Source: JAFGOG01 sp034429215 (GTDB lineage: Bacteria; Chloroflexota; Anaerolineae; JAAYZQ01). From it: a stretch of DNA of 27,935 nucleotides. Below the pieces are notes generated by a model, which saw nothing but the letters and a program-made list of their open reading frames with translations, made no database searches and had not been told where the DNA came from. Of the stretch, positions 20,851 to 27,935 are shown in pieces. The stretch is from positions 1 to 27,935 of the forward strand of contig DAOUGI010000048.1 of NCBI GenBank assembly GCA_034429215.1. The letters run 5' to 3'. The position numbers were made by a program, and so were the translations under genes. Each line of letters opens with the position of its first letter. The first letter of the stretch is position 1.

Positions 20851-22849
20851 CGGCTGGCGTGCGCGCTGGGCGCAGATGAGGTCGGCCGCCCGCGCCGGGA
20901 TGCGGAGCTATGGCCGCATCCTGGCCTACGTCCGGCCCTACTGGCGGCAGTTATCTGCGGCCGCCGTCAGCCTGGTGCTGATCAGCCTCCTCAGCCTGGC
21001 CATGCCGTGGGCTGTGCAGAGGCTGATCGATTCGGTCATCCTCGGCCAGGACCTGACCCAGCTCAACCGCATTGCGCTCACCCTGGCCGGCATCTTTGCC
21101 GTTCGCGCGGCCTTGAGCGTAGTCTACACCTACCTTATCTCCTGGATCGGCGAGCGGGTGGTCGCCGACCTTCGGCGCAGCATCTACGAGCACCTGATGA
21201 CGCTTTCCTTGCGTTTTTTCGACAGCCGGCGCGTGGGCGAGATTATTTCACGGCTGAGCAACGACGTGCAGATCATCCAGAACGCAGCGACCAACAACCT
21301 GGTGGTGCTGCTGCAGGAGATCGTTACCGCCGTTGGGGTGATCGCCGTGATGTGGACCATGAATTGGCGTCTGACGGCATTGATGGTCGTGGCCTTGCCC
21401 GGTGTGGTGCTGGTCTCACGGGTCATGGGCCGCCGCATCCGGCGCATCACCCGCACGGTACAGGATACACTGGCCGATGCCTCGGCTGTAGTCGAAGAGA
21501 CGGTGAGCGGCATCCGCACCGTGATGTCGTTTGCCCGTGAAGAGCACGAGATCGACCGGTTCGGGCAGAAGGTGACCACGCTGTTCAATGCGGCCATGCA
21601 GCGCACCCGGGTGTATGCCACGTTGGGGCCGATCATTTCGCTGCTGATGTATGGCAGCCTGGCCCTGGTGTTGTGGTTTGGCGGGCGAGAGGTGCTGGAG
21701 GGCCGCCTGACCGCCGGCCAGCTCATCGCCTTTTTGTTTTATGCCAACATGCTCACCGGGCCGCTGGGTGGGCTGGCCAGCCTGTATGGACAGGTCCAGG
21801 TGGCGTTGGGCGCAGCGGAGCGCGTCTTTGAGCTGCTCGATGCGCGCTCTGAGATTTTCCAAGATCCCATGGCCGAGCCTCTGCCGCCCATCGTCGGCGA
21901 CGTGGCCTTTCGTGACGTCAGTTTTGAATACGATCCCCGCCAGCCGGTGCTGCGCAACATAACGCTGGAAGCCAGACCCGGCCAGGTCGTGGCCCTGGTC
22001 GGACCCAGCGGTGTGGGCAAGACGACGCTCGTCAACCTCATCCCCCGCTTCTACGACCCCACCGGCGGACAGGTCGAGATCGACGGCCACGACGTGCGCC
22101 GCGTGACCCTCCGTTCGGTGCGCGATCAGATCGGCATCGTGCCCCAGGAAACGCTGCTGTTCAGCGACACTATCGCCTCTAACATCCGCTATGGCAAGCT
22201 GGATGCCACGCAGCAAGAGATCGAGGCCGCGGCGCGGGCGGCCAACGCCCACGATTTCATCGTCCACGAGCTGCCCGACGGCTATGAGACCCAGGTGGGC
22301 GAGCGCGGCGTCAAGCTGTCGGGGGGACAGCGGCAGCGGATCGCCATTGCCCGGGCTATCCTCAAGGACCCGCGCATCCTGATCCTGGACGAGGCGACCT
22401 CCTCGCTGGACACCGAGTCGGAAAAGCTGGTGCAGGAGGCGTTGGAACGGCTGATGCACCCCGGCCAACCCGGGACCGGCCCCTCACCGGCCGGCGGCGG
22501 CGACTTTGTGAGCCGGACGACTTTTGTGATCGCCCACCGGCTGTCGACGATCACTACCGCCGACTGGATCGTGGTGCTCAACGAGGGGCAGGTCGTCGAG
22601 CAGGGCACGCATGCCGACCTGCTGGCGCAGGAAGGCAGCCTGTACCGCCACTATTACGCCCTCCAATTTCGCTGGGACGAGGAACGCCCGCCACAGCCCG
22701 GTGAGACGCAGGACCATCCCTTGGCAGAGGAGGAGATCTGGCCCGGCCTGGCTGTGACGTTCCTTGGAAGCGCGATCTCTTCCGATCCATACACTTTGCC
22801 TCGCGAGCGGGGCGAGGAGCCGGGTCTCGCGCCCGGTTCTGATGCCTAG
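20828..22849 (+). CDS. ABC exporter, fused permease and ATPase (MsbA/LmrA-like half-transporter)
   Basis: A half-transporter of about 673 residues, working as a dimer in the inner membrane. Numbered from the upstream ATG at 20813: six membrane helices lie between 48 and 325, with coupling-loop features such as RRVGEIISRLSNDVQ. The nucleotide-binding domain has Walker A GPSGVGKT (397-404), Q-loop Q445, signature LSGGQ (502-506), Walker B ILILDE (522-527), D-loop SLD and H-loop H575. A Gly/Pro-rich insert (about 549-568) separates D-loop and H-loop, unusual for this family. The tail after 620 is extra. Start is 20813 or 20828; neither has a good ribosome site, and both overlap translin. Substrate is unknown (lipid, drug or peptide). 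Confidence 0.92.
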   Translation: MTTEQHSSGWRARWAQMRSAARAGMRSYGRILAYVRPYWRQLSAAAVSLVLISLLSLAMPWAVQRLIDSVILGQDLTQLNRIALTLAGIFAVRAALSVVYTYLISWIGERVVADLRRSIYEHLMTLSLRFFDSRRVGEIISRLSNDVQIIQNAATNNLVVLLQEIVTAVGVIAVMWTMNWRLTALMVVALPGVVLVSRVMGRRIRRITRTVQDTLADASAVVEETVSGIRTVMSFAREEHEIDRFGQKVTTLFNAAMQRTRVYATLGPIISLLMYGSLALVLWFGGREVLEGRLTAGQLIAFLFYANMLTGPLGGLASLYGQVQVALGAAERVFELLDARSEIFQDPMAEPLPPIVGDVAFRDVSFEYDPRQPVLRNITLEARPGQVVALVGPSGVGKTTLVNLIPRFYDPTGGQVEIDGHDVRRVTLRSVRDQIGIVPQETLLFSDTIASNIRYGKLDATQQEIEAAARAANAHDFIVHELPDGYETQVGERGVKLSGGQRQRIAIARAILKDPRILILDEATSSLDTESEKLVQEALERLMHPGQPGTGPSPAGGGDFVSRTTFVIAHRLSTITTADWIVVLNEGQVVEQGTHADLLAQEGSLYRHYYALQFRWDEERPPQPGETQDHPLAEEEIWPGLAVTFLGSAISSDPYTLPRERGEEPGLAPGSDA

Positions 22850-22898
22850 GCCGAAAAGCCTGCATGGTGAATTTGCCACAGGCAATTGGTCATTAGCT

Positions 22899-24614
22899 AT
22901 GCACTGGTTGGTTCGGCGGATCGTCGATCTGTTCAATGTCCTGGCCGGGTGGTATTACCGGCACAAGTACGAGACCGTGGCCAAGCGCATGGGCCGCCTG
23001 CCCGACGAGGAGGCAGATGGCCGGCGCGGGTTCATTGGTCTGGAGATAGATGGGCTGGCCTATCAGTACCTTCTGCAGGCGCTGAAGCAGGGCGACATGC
23101 CCAACCTGGCCCGGCTCATCCGGGAGGGAACGCACCGCTTGTCCCGCTGGCAATGTGGCCTGCCGAGCACAACGCCTGCTGCGCAAGCAGGCATTCTGTA
23201 CGGCAACAACTGGGACATCCCCGGCTTTCGTTGGTACGACAAGGCCAGCAGTACCTCGATTACGTGCAAGCTGCCGGGATTGGTGCGGGCCGTACAGGAG
23301 CAGGTCTCGGCGGGCCGGGTTGGATTGCTGCGGGGTGGGTCGAGCTATACCAACATGTTCGACGGCGACGCCCGGCTGGCGCTCTTTACGTTGGGGTCTC
23401 TGGGAGGAGAGCACTTTTTTGAAAACGTGCGGGGCCTGGGGTTTGTCGTTCTTTTTCTTCTAAGCCCGCTGCGCATCGTGCAGGTTGTCGTTCTGTCGTT
23501 GTGGACCTGGCTGGTCTATATCGCCCGGCGCCTGGCAGCGCTTGTCCGGCCCAGCCGGTCCCACTTTACTTTTCTGGGCCCCCTGCTCGAGATCGCCAGC
23601 AACATCATCTTTCGCGAGGTCACCACCTTCAGCATCCTGCTGGACATCTACCGGGGTATGCCGTCTATCTATGCCTCGTACACCGGTTATGACGAAATCG
23701 CCCACCATTTCGGTGCGGATAGCCGGGATGCGTTCCGGGCACTGCGGGGCCTGGACAAGCATATCAGGCGGATCGAGCGCATGCGACGGCTCACCAGGCG
23801 GCGCGAGTATGACCTGTATGTCCTGTCGGACCATGGTCTGACCCCTTCCTTGTCGTTCCGGCAGGCCTATGGCCAGACGCTGCAGCAGTTCATTGCCGAC
23901 CACACCGGGCTGGAGGTGCGCGGCGGGGAATCGGTCGACGACGAAAGCCTGTCGGCGGGTCGTATCCGCTATCTGGCCGAGGAGATCCAGCATATTGAGA
24001 ACCGCCAGCAGCGGGAGCTGGCGGCCCGGCTGCTGCGGGCTACTCGCCAGCGGTTGGAGGATCGTTTGCCGCCCGATCCGTTACCGCTCGATTGGGACCT
24101 CAGCCGGCGGACCGACATCGCCGTGCTCAACTCGGGCCCGTTGTCGCACGTCTACTTTGACGTCACCCCGCAGCAGATGGAGCTGAGCGAAGTGGCTCTG
24201 CTGTATCCCTGGCTGCTGGATATCCTGATCCGGCACGAGGGGATCGGGCTGGTGGCCGGCCGGGACGGAGACAAGGTGGTCATAGTCGGCAAGGCCGGCA
24301 GCCTGTGGCTCGGCCCGACCGGTGTCCAGGTGGAGGGAAAAGATCCCCTGGCCGGGCTGCCCGATCCCACCTGGGCGGCGGATGAGCTGGCGCGCCTGGC
24401 CCGCTTTCCCCACGCCGGGGATCTGATCCTGCTGGGGGCGTGGGATGACCAACGGGTGATCAGTTTCGAGGATCAGGCGGCGACACACGGTGGATTGGGT
24501 GGGCCGCAGAACATCCCGTTCATCGCCGCGCCGAGCCAGGCGCCTCTATCTACAGAGGGGATCAGGGGGGCGGAGGAGATGTATGGGCGGTTGGTGAGGG
24601 CTTATGGGGCGTAG
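22899..24614 (+). CDS. Membrane protein of the alkaline phosphatase superfamily
   Basis: A 571-residue protein with the metal and nucleophile pattern of type I phosphodiesterase/nucleotide pyrophosphatase enzymes. Visible are IGLEIDG (D51), LPSTTPAAQAG (T91/T92 nucleophile), YDEIAHH (D265, H269), LSDHG (D311, H312) and GPLSH (H417). An amphipathic or weak membrane helix lies at 1-20, and a strong hydrophobic stretch (about 178-210) sits between the nucleophile and the second metal motif, where a soluble cap domain is usual. It may be anchored by this stretch. Two upstream ATGs (22764, 22842) overlap the ABC gene; I prefer 22899, but no clear ribosome site supports it. The reaction is probably phosphodiester or phosphoester hydrolysis; substrate is unknown. 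Confidence 0.78.
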   Translation: MHWLVRRIVDLFNVLAGWYYRHKYETVAKRMGRLPDEEADGRRGFIGLEIDGLAYQYLLQALKQGDMPNLARLIREGTHRLSRWQCGLPSTTPAAQAGILYGNNWDIPGFRWYDKASSTSITCKLPGLVRAVQEQVSAGRVGLLRGGSSYTNMFDGDARLALFTLGSLGGEHFFENVRGLGFVVLFLLSPLRIVQVVVLSLWTWLVYIARRLAALVRPSRSHFTFLGPLLEIASNIIFREVTTFSILLDIYRGMPSIYASYTGYDEIAHHFGADSRDAFRALRGLDKHIRRIERMRRLTRRREYDLYVLSDHGLTPSLSFRQAYGQTLQQFIADHTGLEVRGGESVDDESLSAGRIRYLAEEIQHIENRQQRELAARLLRATRQRLEDRLPPDPLPLDWDLSRRTDIAVLNSGPLSHVYFDVTPQQMELSEVALLYPWLLDILIRHEGIGLVAGRDGDKVVIVGKAGSLWLGPTGVQVEGKDPLAGLPDPTWAADELARLARFPHAGDLILLGAWDDQRVISFEDQAATHGGLGGPQNIPFIAAPSQAPLSTEGIRGAEEMYGRLVRAYGA

Positions 24615-24637
24615 CTGATTATCCGATCAGCTCCGCC
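24608..24637. repeat. Hairpin spanning two convergent stop codons
   Basis: GGCGTAGCTGAT (24608-24619) pairs with ATCAGCTCCGCC (24626-24637) over a six-base loop: 12 bp with one mismatch. It contains the TAG of the plus gene and the TAA of the minus gene. There is no T run, so it is not a canonical intrinsic terminator, but it may protect or mark both 3' ends. Confidence 0.55.
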
Positions 24638-25149
24638 AGCCGCCGCCCTCCCTCGGCATGCTCGGGCTCGGCCAGTGGGGGGCAGTCGGCCAGGGCATGC
24701 TCGCCAAAGAGCAGGCTGAAGGCAAAGGCCATGCAGGTCGGCTCGCCGCATTTGCGGCAGTTCAGCCGAGGCAGCAGCTGGTAAACGTCCAGCGGCCCCA
24801 ACTGCGACCGCCGCTCGTGGCAGGGCATGATCTCCCCCCGCCGCCGCCAGGTGTCGTTGCACAGCTCCTGGAACCACTGCAGTTGGGCCTCGGCATCCTC
24901 CTCGCCGTCGATCTTGGCCATGACCGCCACGTGTGGGTAAAAGGTCAGCAGCCGCCCACTGCGCTTGATCGTGACCGTGTTGGCGCCGGGGTTGTACATG
25001 ATGTTGGGCACCACGGCGTTGAGGTAGGGAAATACCCCCGCCACGTCGTCCGACAGCTCGGCGACGACCCGGTTCTTGGTCGAGTCGGCGACGCAGTCGG
25101 TGATGTGGGTGATGGTAAAGCCGTGCAGCAGGCAATCGTCTTCGGTCAT
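24619..25149 (-). CDS. 4Fe-4S domain protein of unknown function
   Basis: A 176-residue cytosolic protein. The C-terminal part has the C-x2-C-x4-C-x16-C pattern of the Fe4 (4Fe-4S, PF04060-like) domain: C131, C134, C139 and C156 in NCRKCGEPTCMAFAF...ADCPP. This domain is found in CO dehydrogenase/acetyl-CoA synthase partners and in RnfB-type electron-transfer proteins. The N-terminal 105 residues form an alpha/beta domain (strands near TFYPHVAVMAKI) that I do not recognise. It has its own near-ideal promoter (25210-25238) divergent from comM. No redox partner gene is nearby, so its role (electron carrier or sensor) is not known. Confidence 0.8.
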   Translation of the reverse strand: MTEDDCLLHGFTITHITDCVADSTKNRVVAELSDDVAGVFPYLNAVVPNIMYNPGANTVTIKRSGRLLTFYPHVAVMAKIDGEEDAEAQLQWFQELCNDTWRRRGEIMPCHERRSQLGPLDVYQLLPRLNCRKCGEPTCMAFAFSLLFGEHALADCPPLAEPEHAEGGRRLAELIG

Positions 25150-25204
25150 GTTCGATCCTTACTCGGTTAGGAATGTCTATGGGTTATCCTGGGTTTGAAA
25201 CGCC

Positions 25205-25238
25205 AGGGCATTATAGGCCCTATGAGCCGTCCTGTCAA
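25205..25238 (-). promoter_or_regulatory. Full-consensus sigma-70 promoter with -10 inside an inverted repeat
   Basis: On the minus strand a perfect TTGACA (25238-25233), exactly 17 bases, and a perfect TATAAT (25215-25210). The -10 is enclosed by AGGGC (25205-25209) and GCCCT (25217-25221), an inverted repeat that could be a repressor site. It lies about 60 bases before the 4Fe-4S gene. Confidence 0.85.
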
Positions 25239-25335
25239 AAGAGTGCGCCATGACAGTCCGATAGCCGGTGGATCTGGATCGCGCGATGGGTGCGTTGTCG
25301 AATCCTCTGCCCGGCACGCGCCGGCAAAGGGCTGT

Positions 25336-25364
25336 TTGACGAAACGGTGATCTGTTGGTATACT
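25336..25364 (+). promoter_or_regulatory. Extended -10 promoter of comM
   Basis: TTGACG (25336-25341), 17 bases, then TATACT (25359-25364) preceded by TGG. The leader is about 35 bases, and a GGTAGGAGAGAGGG purine-rich ribosome site stands before the ATG at 25406. It is divergent from the promoter at 25205-25238; the 97 bases between them show nothing else that I can name. Confidence 0.8.
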
Positions 25365-25405
25365 GGGTGTCGAAGGCAGTTCTCGGTAGGAGAGAGGGTG
25401 CATAG

Positions 25406-26485
25406 ATGCTAGCCAAGGTCACCAGTTTTGCCCTGATCGGACTGGAGAGCACGCCCGTCCAGGTAGAGATCGACATCAGTCGAGGGCTGCCGTCGCAGAC
25501 CATCGTCGGGTTGCCCGATGCCGCCGTCCGCGAATCATCGGATCGCGTGCGTGCGGCCATCGTCAACTCGGGCCTGATCCACCCCCGCGCCCGTGTGACG
25601 GTCAACCTGGCCCCCGCCGACCTGCGCAAGGAAGGTCCGGCCTACGACCTGCCGATCGCCGTTGGCATTTTGTTGGCGATGGAACAGGTGAGCGCCGACC
25701 TGGCCGAGGCAGGCCTGATCGGCGAGCTGTCGCTCGACGGCGAGGTCCGGGGGATCACCGGCGTGCTGCCGATGGCCGTCGCTGCCAAAGAGCACGGGGT
25801 GACGACGCTGTACGTGCCGCAGGCCAATGCTGCCGAGGCGGCGCTGGTCGAGGGGTTGACGGTCATCCCGGTGGCCAGCCTGGCCAGCCTGGTGGGCCAC
25901 CTCCACGGCTATGCGCCGATCCCAATCTACGATAATAAGCAGCCTTTTGACGATGCGCCGCCGGCCTATCCCGTCGATTTCTGCGACGTCAAGGGGCAGG
26001 AGCATGTCAAGCGGGCGTTCGAGGTGGCGGCGGCTGGAATGCACAACTTGATAATGGTCGGACCTCCCGGGGCGGGCAAGACACTCCTGGCGCGGGCGGT
26101 GCCGTCGATCCTGCCGCCGATGACCTTCGAAGAGGCGCTGACCACGACCAAGATCTATAGCGTGGCCGGCATGCTGCCTGAGGACACGCCCCTCATCCGC
26201 CACCGGCCCTTCCGCGCCCCACACCACACCGTCAGTTATGCCGGGTTGGTGGGCGGCGGCCAGGTGCCCCGCCCGGGTGAGATTTCTCTGGCCCATCGCG
26301 GCGTCCTGTTCCTGGACGAGCTGCCCGAGTTCGGCACCCGGCTGCTGGAGATGCTCCGCCAGCCGCTGGAGGACCGCCAGTTGACCATTGCCCGCAGCTC
26401 CGGCTCGCTAACTTTTCCGGCCTCGTTCATGCTGATGAAAGGTCCACAAATAACCCTTCCGAAGAGATCACCCCACTTATCTTGA
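25406..26485 (+). pseudogene. comM: comM/yifB (Mg-chelatase-like AAA+ ATPase), interrupted by an integrated element
   Basis: ComM-type proteins are hexameric AAA+ helicases that aid branch migration of incoming DNA in natural transformation. The N-terminal ChlI-like domain (about 1-165) and the start of the AAA+ domain are intact: Walker A GPPGAGKT (near 219-226), the PFRAPHHTVSYAGLVGGG block and Walker B LFLDELPEF. The family motif expected next is FMLVAAMNPCPCG, but the frame departs right after FMLM (near base 26437) into 15 foreign residues and stops. Native length is about 505 residues, so roughly 160 are missing, including sensor and C-terminal domains. The remainder presumably lies beyond the element, outside the window. 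Function should be lost unless the element excises. Confidence 0.88.
26420..26445. other. Attachment-site junction between comM and the integrated element
   Basis: Host coding sequence for F-P-A-S-F-M-L stays in register through about 26436, after which similarity to the family ends. The crossover is therefore in or next to TTCATGCTGATG (26426-26437). This is one hybrid attachment site (attL or attR). The other side is not in the window, so the core and its central dinucleotide cannot be fixed. Confidence 0.7.
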
Positions 26486-27935
26486 CCTGTGCCCGACTGA
26501 TCACATCCACACGGAGTCGGATTAGCTTCAGAATGCGCCGCTTGTTTTCAAAGCTCAGGTCACCCAGGCTCCCCCTCATCTCCTCGGCGAACTGGATGAG
26601 TTCGGCTTCCTCGTCTGGGGTTATCGCAAGTAGCTGCAGTTCTCCTGCGATCTGGGCAGCTCTGGCCTCCAAGTCGCTGCGCTTCTGGAGAAGCTGGTAC
26701 TTTTTCTGGTCCAGTATGGCTTGGCTGAACCCACTCGTAAGAACCTGATCGAGGAGTATCCCTATTTGGCGATCTACCTCAGAGATGGCGCTTTCGACCG
26801 CCTCAAGCCGTTTGGTCTTTCGTTCTACGTCCTCACCGGCCTCTGTGCGTTGGCGCTCAATCTCCTCTAACAGGTTGCCGGGTTCCAGGATGAATCTGTA
26901 GACCTTCTCCCAAACTGCATCTTCCAGGATCTCTTGCCTATGGCTATAGCGGTGCTCGCACCTATTTCGCCAGTATTGCGAGTCAGTGGCTGGGCATCGG
27001 TAGTATGCCCGTTTCAGATGATTCTTGTAACAGCCGACTCGCTTGCGTCCACACGGGCAATAGACCATTCCCTGTAAGAGATACTGTCGCCTTGCGTTGC
27101 GCCTAGACATTTGCTTGTTGGTGCTGAGGCAAACTTGTGCTGCCTTCCAGGTTTCTTCATCCACGATTGCGGGTACTTGCACGGCAATCCATTCGGACTC
27201 GGGCACGCTCCTCTGGACTCTCCTGCCGTTGACCTTGGAAAGCTTGGTCTTTCCATAGTACCAGGTACCTTTGTAGATAGGGTTGACGAGCAAGCGGCGC
27301 ACTGTCGAGGGGCACCAAGAGGCGGGACCCTCCTTTTTGATCACAATGGGTGACATATCTCCCTTTGTCAAGACGCCATCCTCGAACAGCTTGTGTGAAA
27401 TAGCATACGAAGACAATCCATCCTCGACCAACCATCTGTACATTCGCCTGACCGCCTCGGCCTGTTCTTCATTGATGACCAGCCATCCCTTGCGTTTTTC
27501 CGAGACATAGTCATACCCATAGGGAGCACGGCCAGCTGGCACAATGACGTATCCTGCTTCAACCCTGCCCCTCTTGCCGCGCCGCGAGCGCTCGACCCGC
27601 TGCCGGTTTTCGTATTGAGCAATGACTGCCTTGATGTTCTTTGTCAATTCGCCTTCAGGCGTCTTGGCGTACTGTCCCAGGGCATATTCGATCTCGAGGC
27701 CTGCCCGGCTCATCTCCATTTCGATGATTGCCTGATTACCGACTTCTCTGGATAGACGGTCAAGGTCGTGAACGATGACCACATCCACGGTGTTTTTCTC
27801 GACAAATTGATATAGCTGGTTCAGACCAGGCCGGTCGATTTCTGTACCCGTGTGCATATCGGTGAACTCGGCTGCGACGAGATATCCGCGTTGGGCTGCA
27901 TAATCTCGGCAGGAATCGAGCTGGGTCGGCAGGCT
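26427..27935 (-). CDS. Large serine recombinase, partial (5' end outside the window)
   Basis: The reading frame is open to the right edge: 26 codons before the first in-window ATG (27857) read as SLPTQLDSCRDYAAQRGY, the usual early block of large serine recombinases, so that ATG is internal. The catalytic Ser, which lies just before this block, is outside the window. Visible parts in order are the rest of the resolvase domain (HDLDRLSREVGN), a recombinase domain (GRAPYGYDY, STVRRLLVNPIYKGTWYYG), a Cys-rich zinc ribbon (YCPCGRKRVGC, YRCPATDSQYWRNRCEH), a long coiled coil, and a C-terminal helical tail. Such enzymes integrate or excise phages and conjugative elements at specific sites. It is visibly richer in AT than its neighbours, and its stop lies at the comM junction. 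Confidence 0.93.
   Translation of the reverse strand, partial: SLPTQLDSCRDYAAQRGYLVAAEFTDMHTGTEIDRPGLNQLYQFVEKNTVDVVIVHDLDRLSREVGNQAIIEMEMSRAGLEIEYALGQYAKTPEGELTKNIKAVIAQYENRQRVERSRRGKRGRVEAGYVIVPAGRAPYGYDYVSEKRKGWLVINEEQAEAVRRMYRWLVEDGLSSYAISHKLFEDGVLTKGDMSPIVIKKEGPASWCPSTVRRLLVNPIYKGTWYYGKTKLSKVNGRRVQRSVPESEWIAVQVPAIVDEETWKAAQVCLSTNKQMSRRNARRQYLLQGMVYCPCGRKRVGCYKNHLKRAYYRCPATDSQYWRNRCEHRYSHRQEILEDAVWEKVYRFILEPGNLLEEIERQRTEAGEDVERKTKRLEAVESAISEVDRQIGILLDQVLTSGFSQAILDQKKYQLLQKRSDLEARAAQIAGELQLLAITPDEEAELIQFAEEMRGSLGDLSFENKRRILKLIRLRVDVISRAQVKISGVISSEGLFVDLSSA
26437..27935. mobile_element. End of an integrative element inserted in comM
   Basis: The interval begins where comM similarity stops and carries only the recombinase gene as far as the window shows. 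Base composition is different from the chromosome to its left. It may be a prophage, an integrative conjugative element or a small serine-recombinase transposon; cargo and the far end are not visible. Confidence 0.75.

Noticed and set aside
21416..22468. Minus-strand open frame of 350 codons
   Set aside because: Antisense to the ABC exporter; His/Gln/Arg-rich composition typical of a shadow frame.
24602..25135. Overlapping 177-codon frame on the same strand as the 4Fe-4S gene
   Set aside because: It is a Gly/Arg/Ala-rich out-of-frame product; the frame used at 24619-25149 has the full Fe4 Cys pattern and follows the strong promoter.
25177..25629. Minus-strand open frame over the divergent comM and 4Fe-4S promoter region
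   Set aside because: It covers both promoters and the comM start; composition and position point to chance.
27014..27622. Open frames inside the recombinase gene that might suggest extra element cargo
   Set aside because: They are alternative frames of the recombinase and lack known motifs; no second element gene is supported in the window.
1..27935. CRISPR arrays, tRNA or rRNA genes
   Set aside because: No regularly spaced repeats, and no tRNA arms with a TTCGA-type loop in a plausible context or rRNA-like blocks, were seen by eye; a covariance-model scan would be the decisive test.

Overview
This is a GC-rich, gene-dense bacterial chromosome segment of about 28 kb. Intergenic gaps are short, neighbouring genes often overlap by 1 to 23 bases, and starts are a mix of ATG and GTG behind AGGAGG-type ribosome sites. 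Most promoters fit the ordinary sigma-70 pattern. The gene set (ECF sigma/anti-sigma pair with a bactofilin-like membrane protein, a 7TM-HD protein with YqeY and YbeY, a bacterial translin, an Anaerolineae-like zinc-ribbon methylase relative) suggests a Chloroflexota bacterium, probably Anaerolineae-like. That placement is inference from style and content; no rRNA or other phylogenetic marker was seen, and no tRNA, CRISPR array or complete mobile element is in the window.

Layout: (1) 57-842, minus, a deoxynucleoside kinase. (2) 970-3497, plus, an ECF sigma factor, its anti-sigma factor and a secreted/membrane beta-repeat protein, ended by a strong terminator. (3) 3641-9949, plus, eight closely spaced genes: a membrane protein, a membrane-tethered methyltransferase, a phosphoesterase, an unknown protein, a TrmH-type RNA methyltransferase, a double zinc-ribbon protein, a metallo-beta-lactamase hydrolase and a thiolase. 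A bidirectional terminator separates this run from (4) 10024-13081, minus, yqeY-pgpH-ybeY. (5) 13337-24614, plus: a small membrane protein, a ketopantoate reductase-like enzyme, a large degenerate DNA-methylase-like protein, a DJ-1/PfpI protein, cobalamin adenosyltransferase, endonuclease IV, a YcaQ-type glycosylase, translin, an ABC exporter and an alkaline-phosphatase-superfamily membrane protein. (6) 24619-25149, minus, a 4Fe-4S protein. (7) 25406 to the end: a comM/yifB gene cut in its AAA+ domain by an element carrying a large serine recombinase, which runs off the right edge.

How the parts may work together: the sigma/anti-sigma pair probably autoregulates and drives an envelope response with the bactofilin-like protein. 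The minus operon combines c-di-AMP turnover, rRNA processing and a GatB/YqeY-domain protein. The tight 14574-20127 run places two recognisable DNA-repair enzymes (Nfo and YcaQ) beside a DJ-1-family protein and a large protein that keeps a DNA-methylase layout but has lost the usual SAM and catalytic motifs. This is the best candidate here for an undescribed nucleic-acid repair or sensing module. The recombinase-in-comM junction is the clearest mobile-DNA event.
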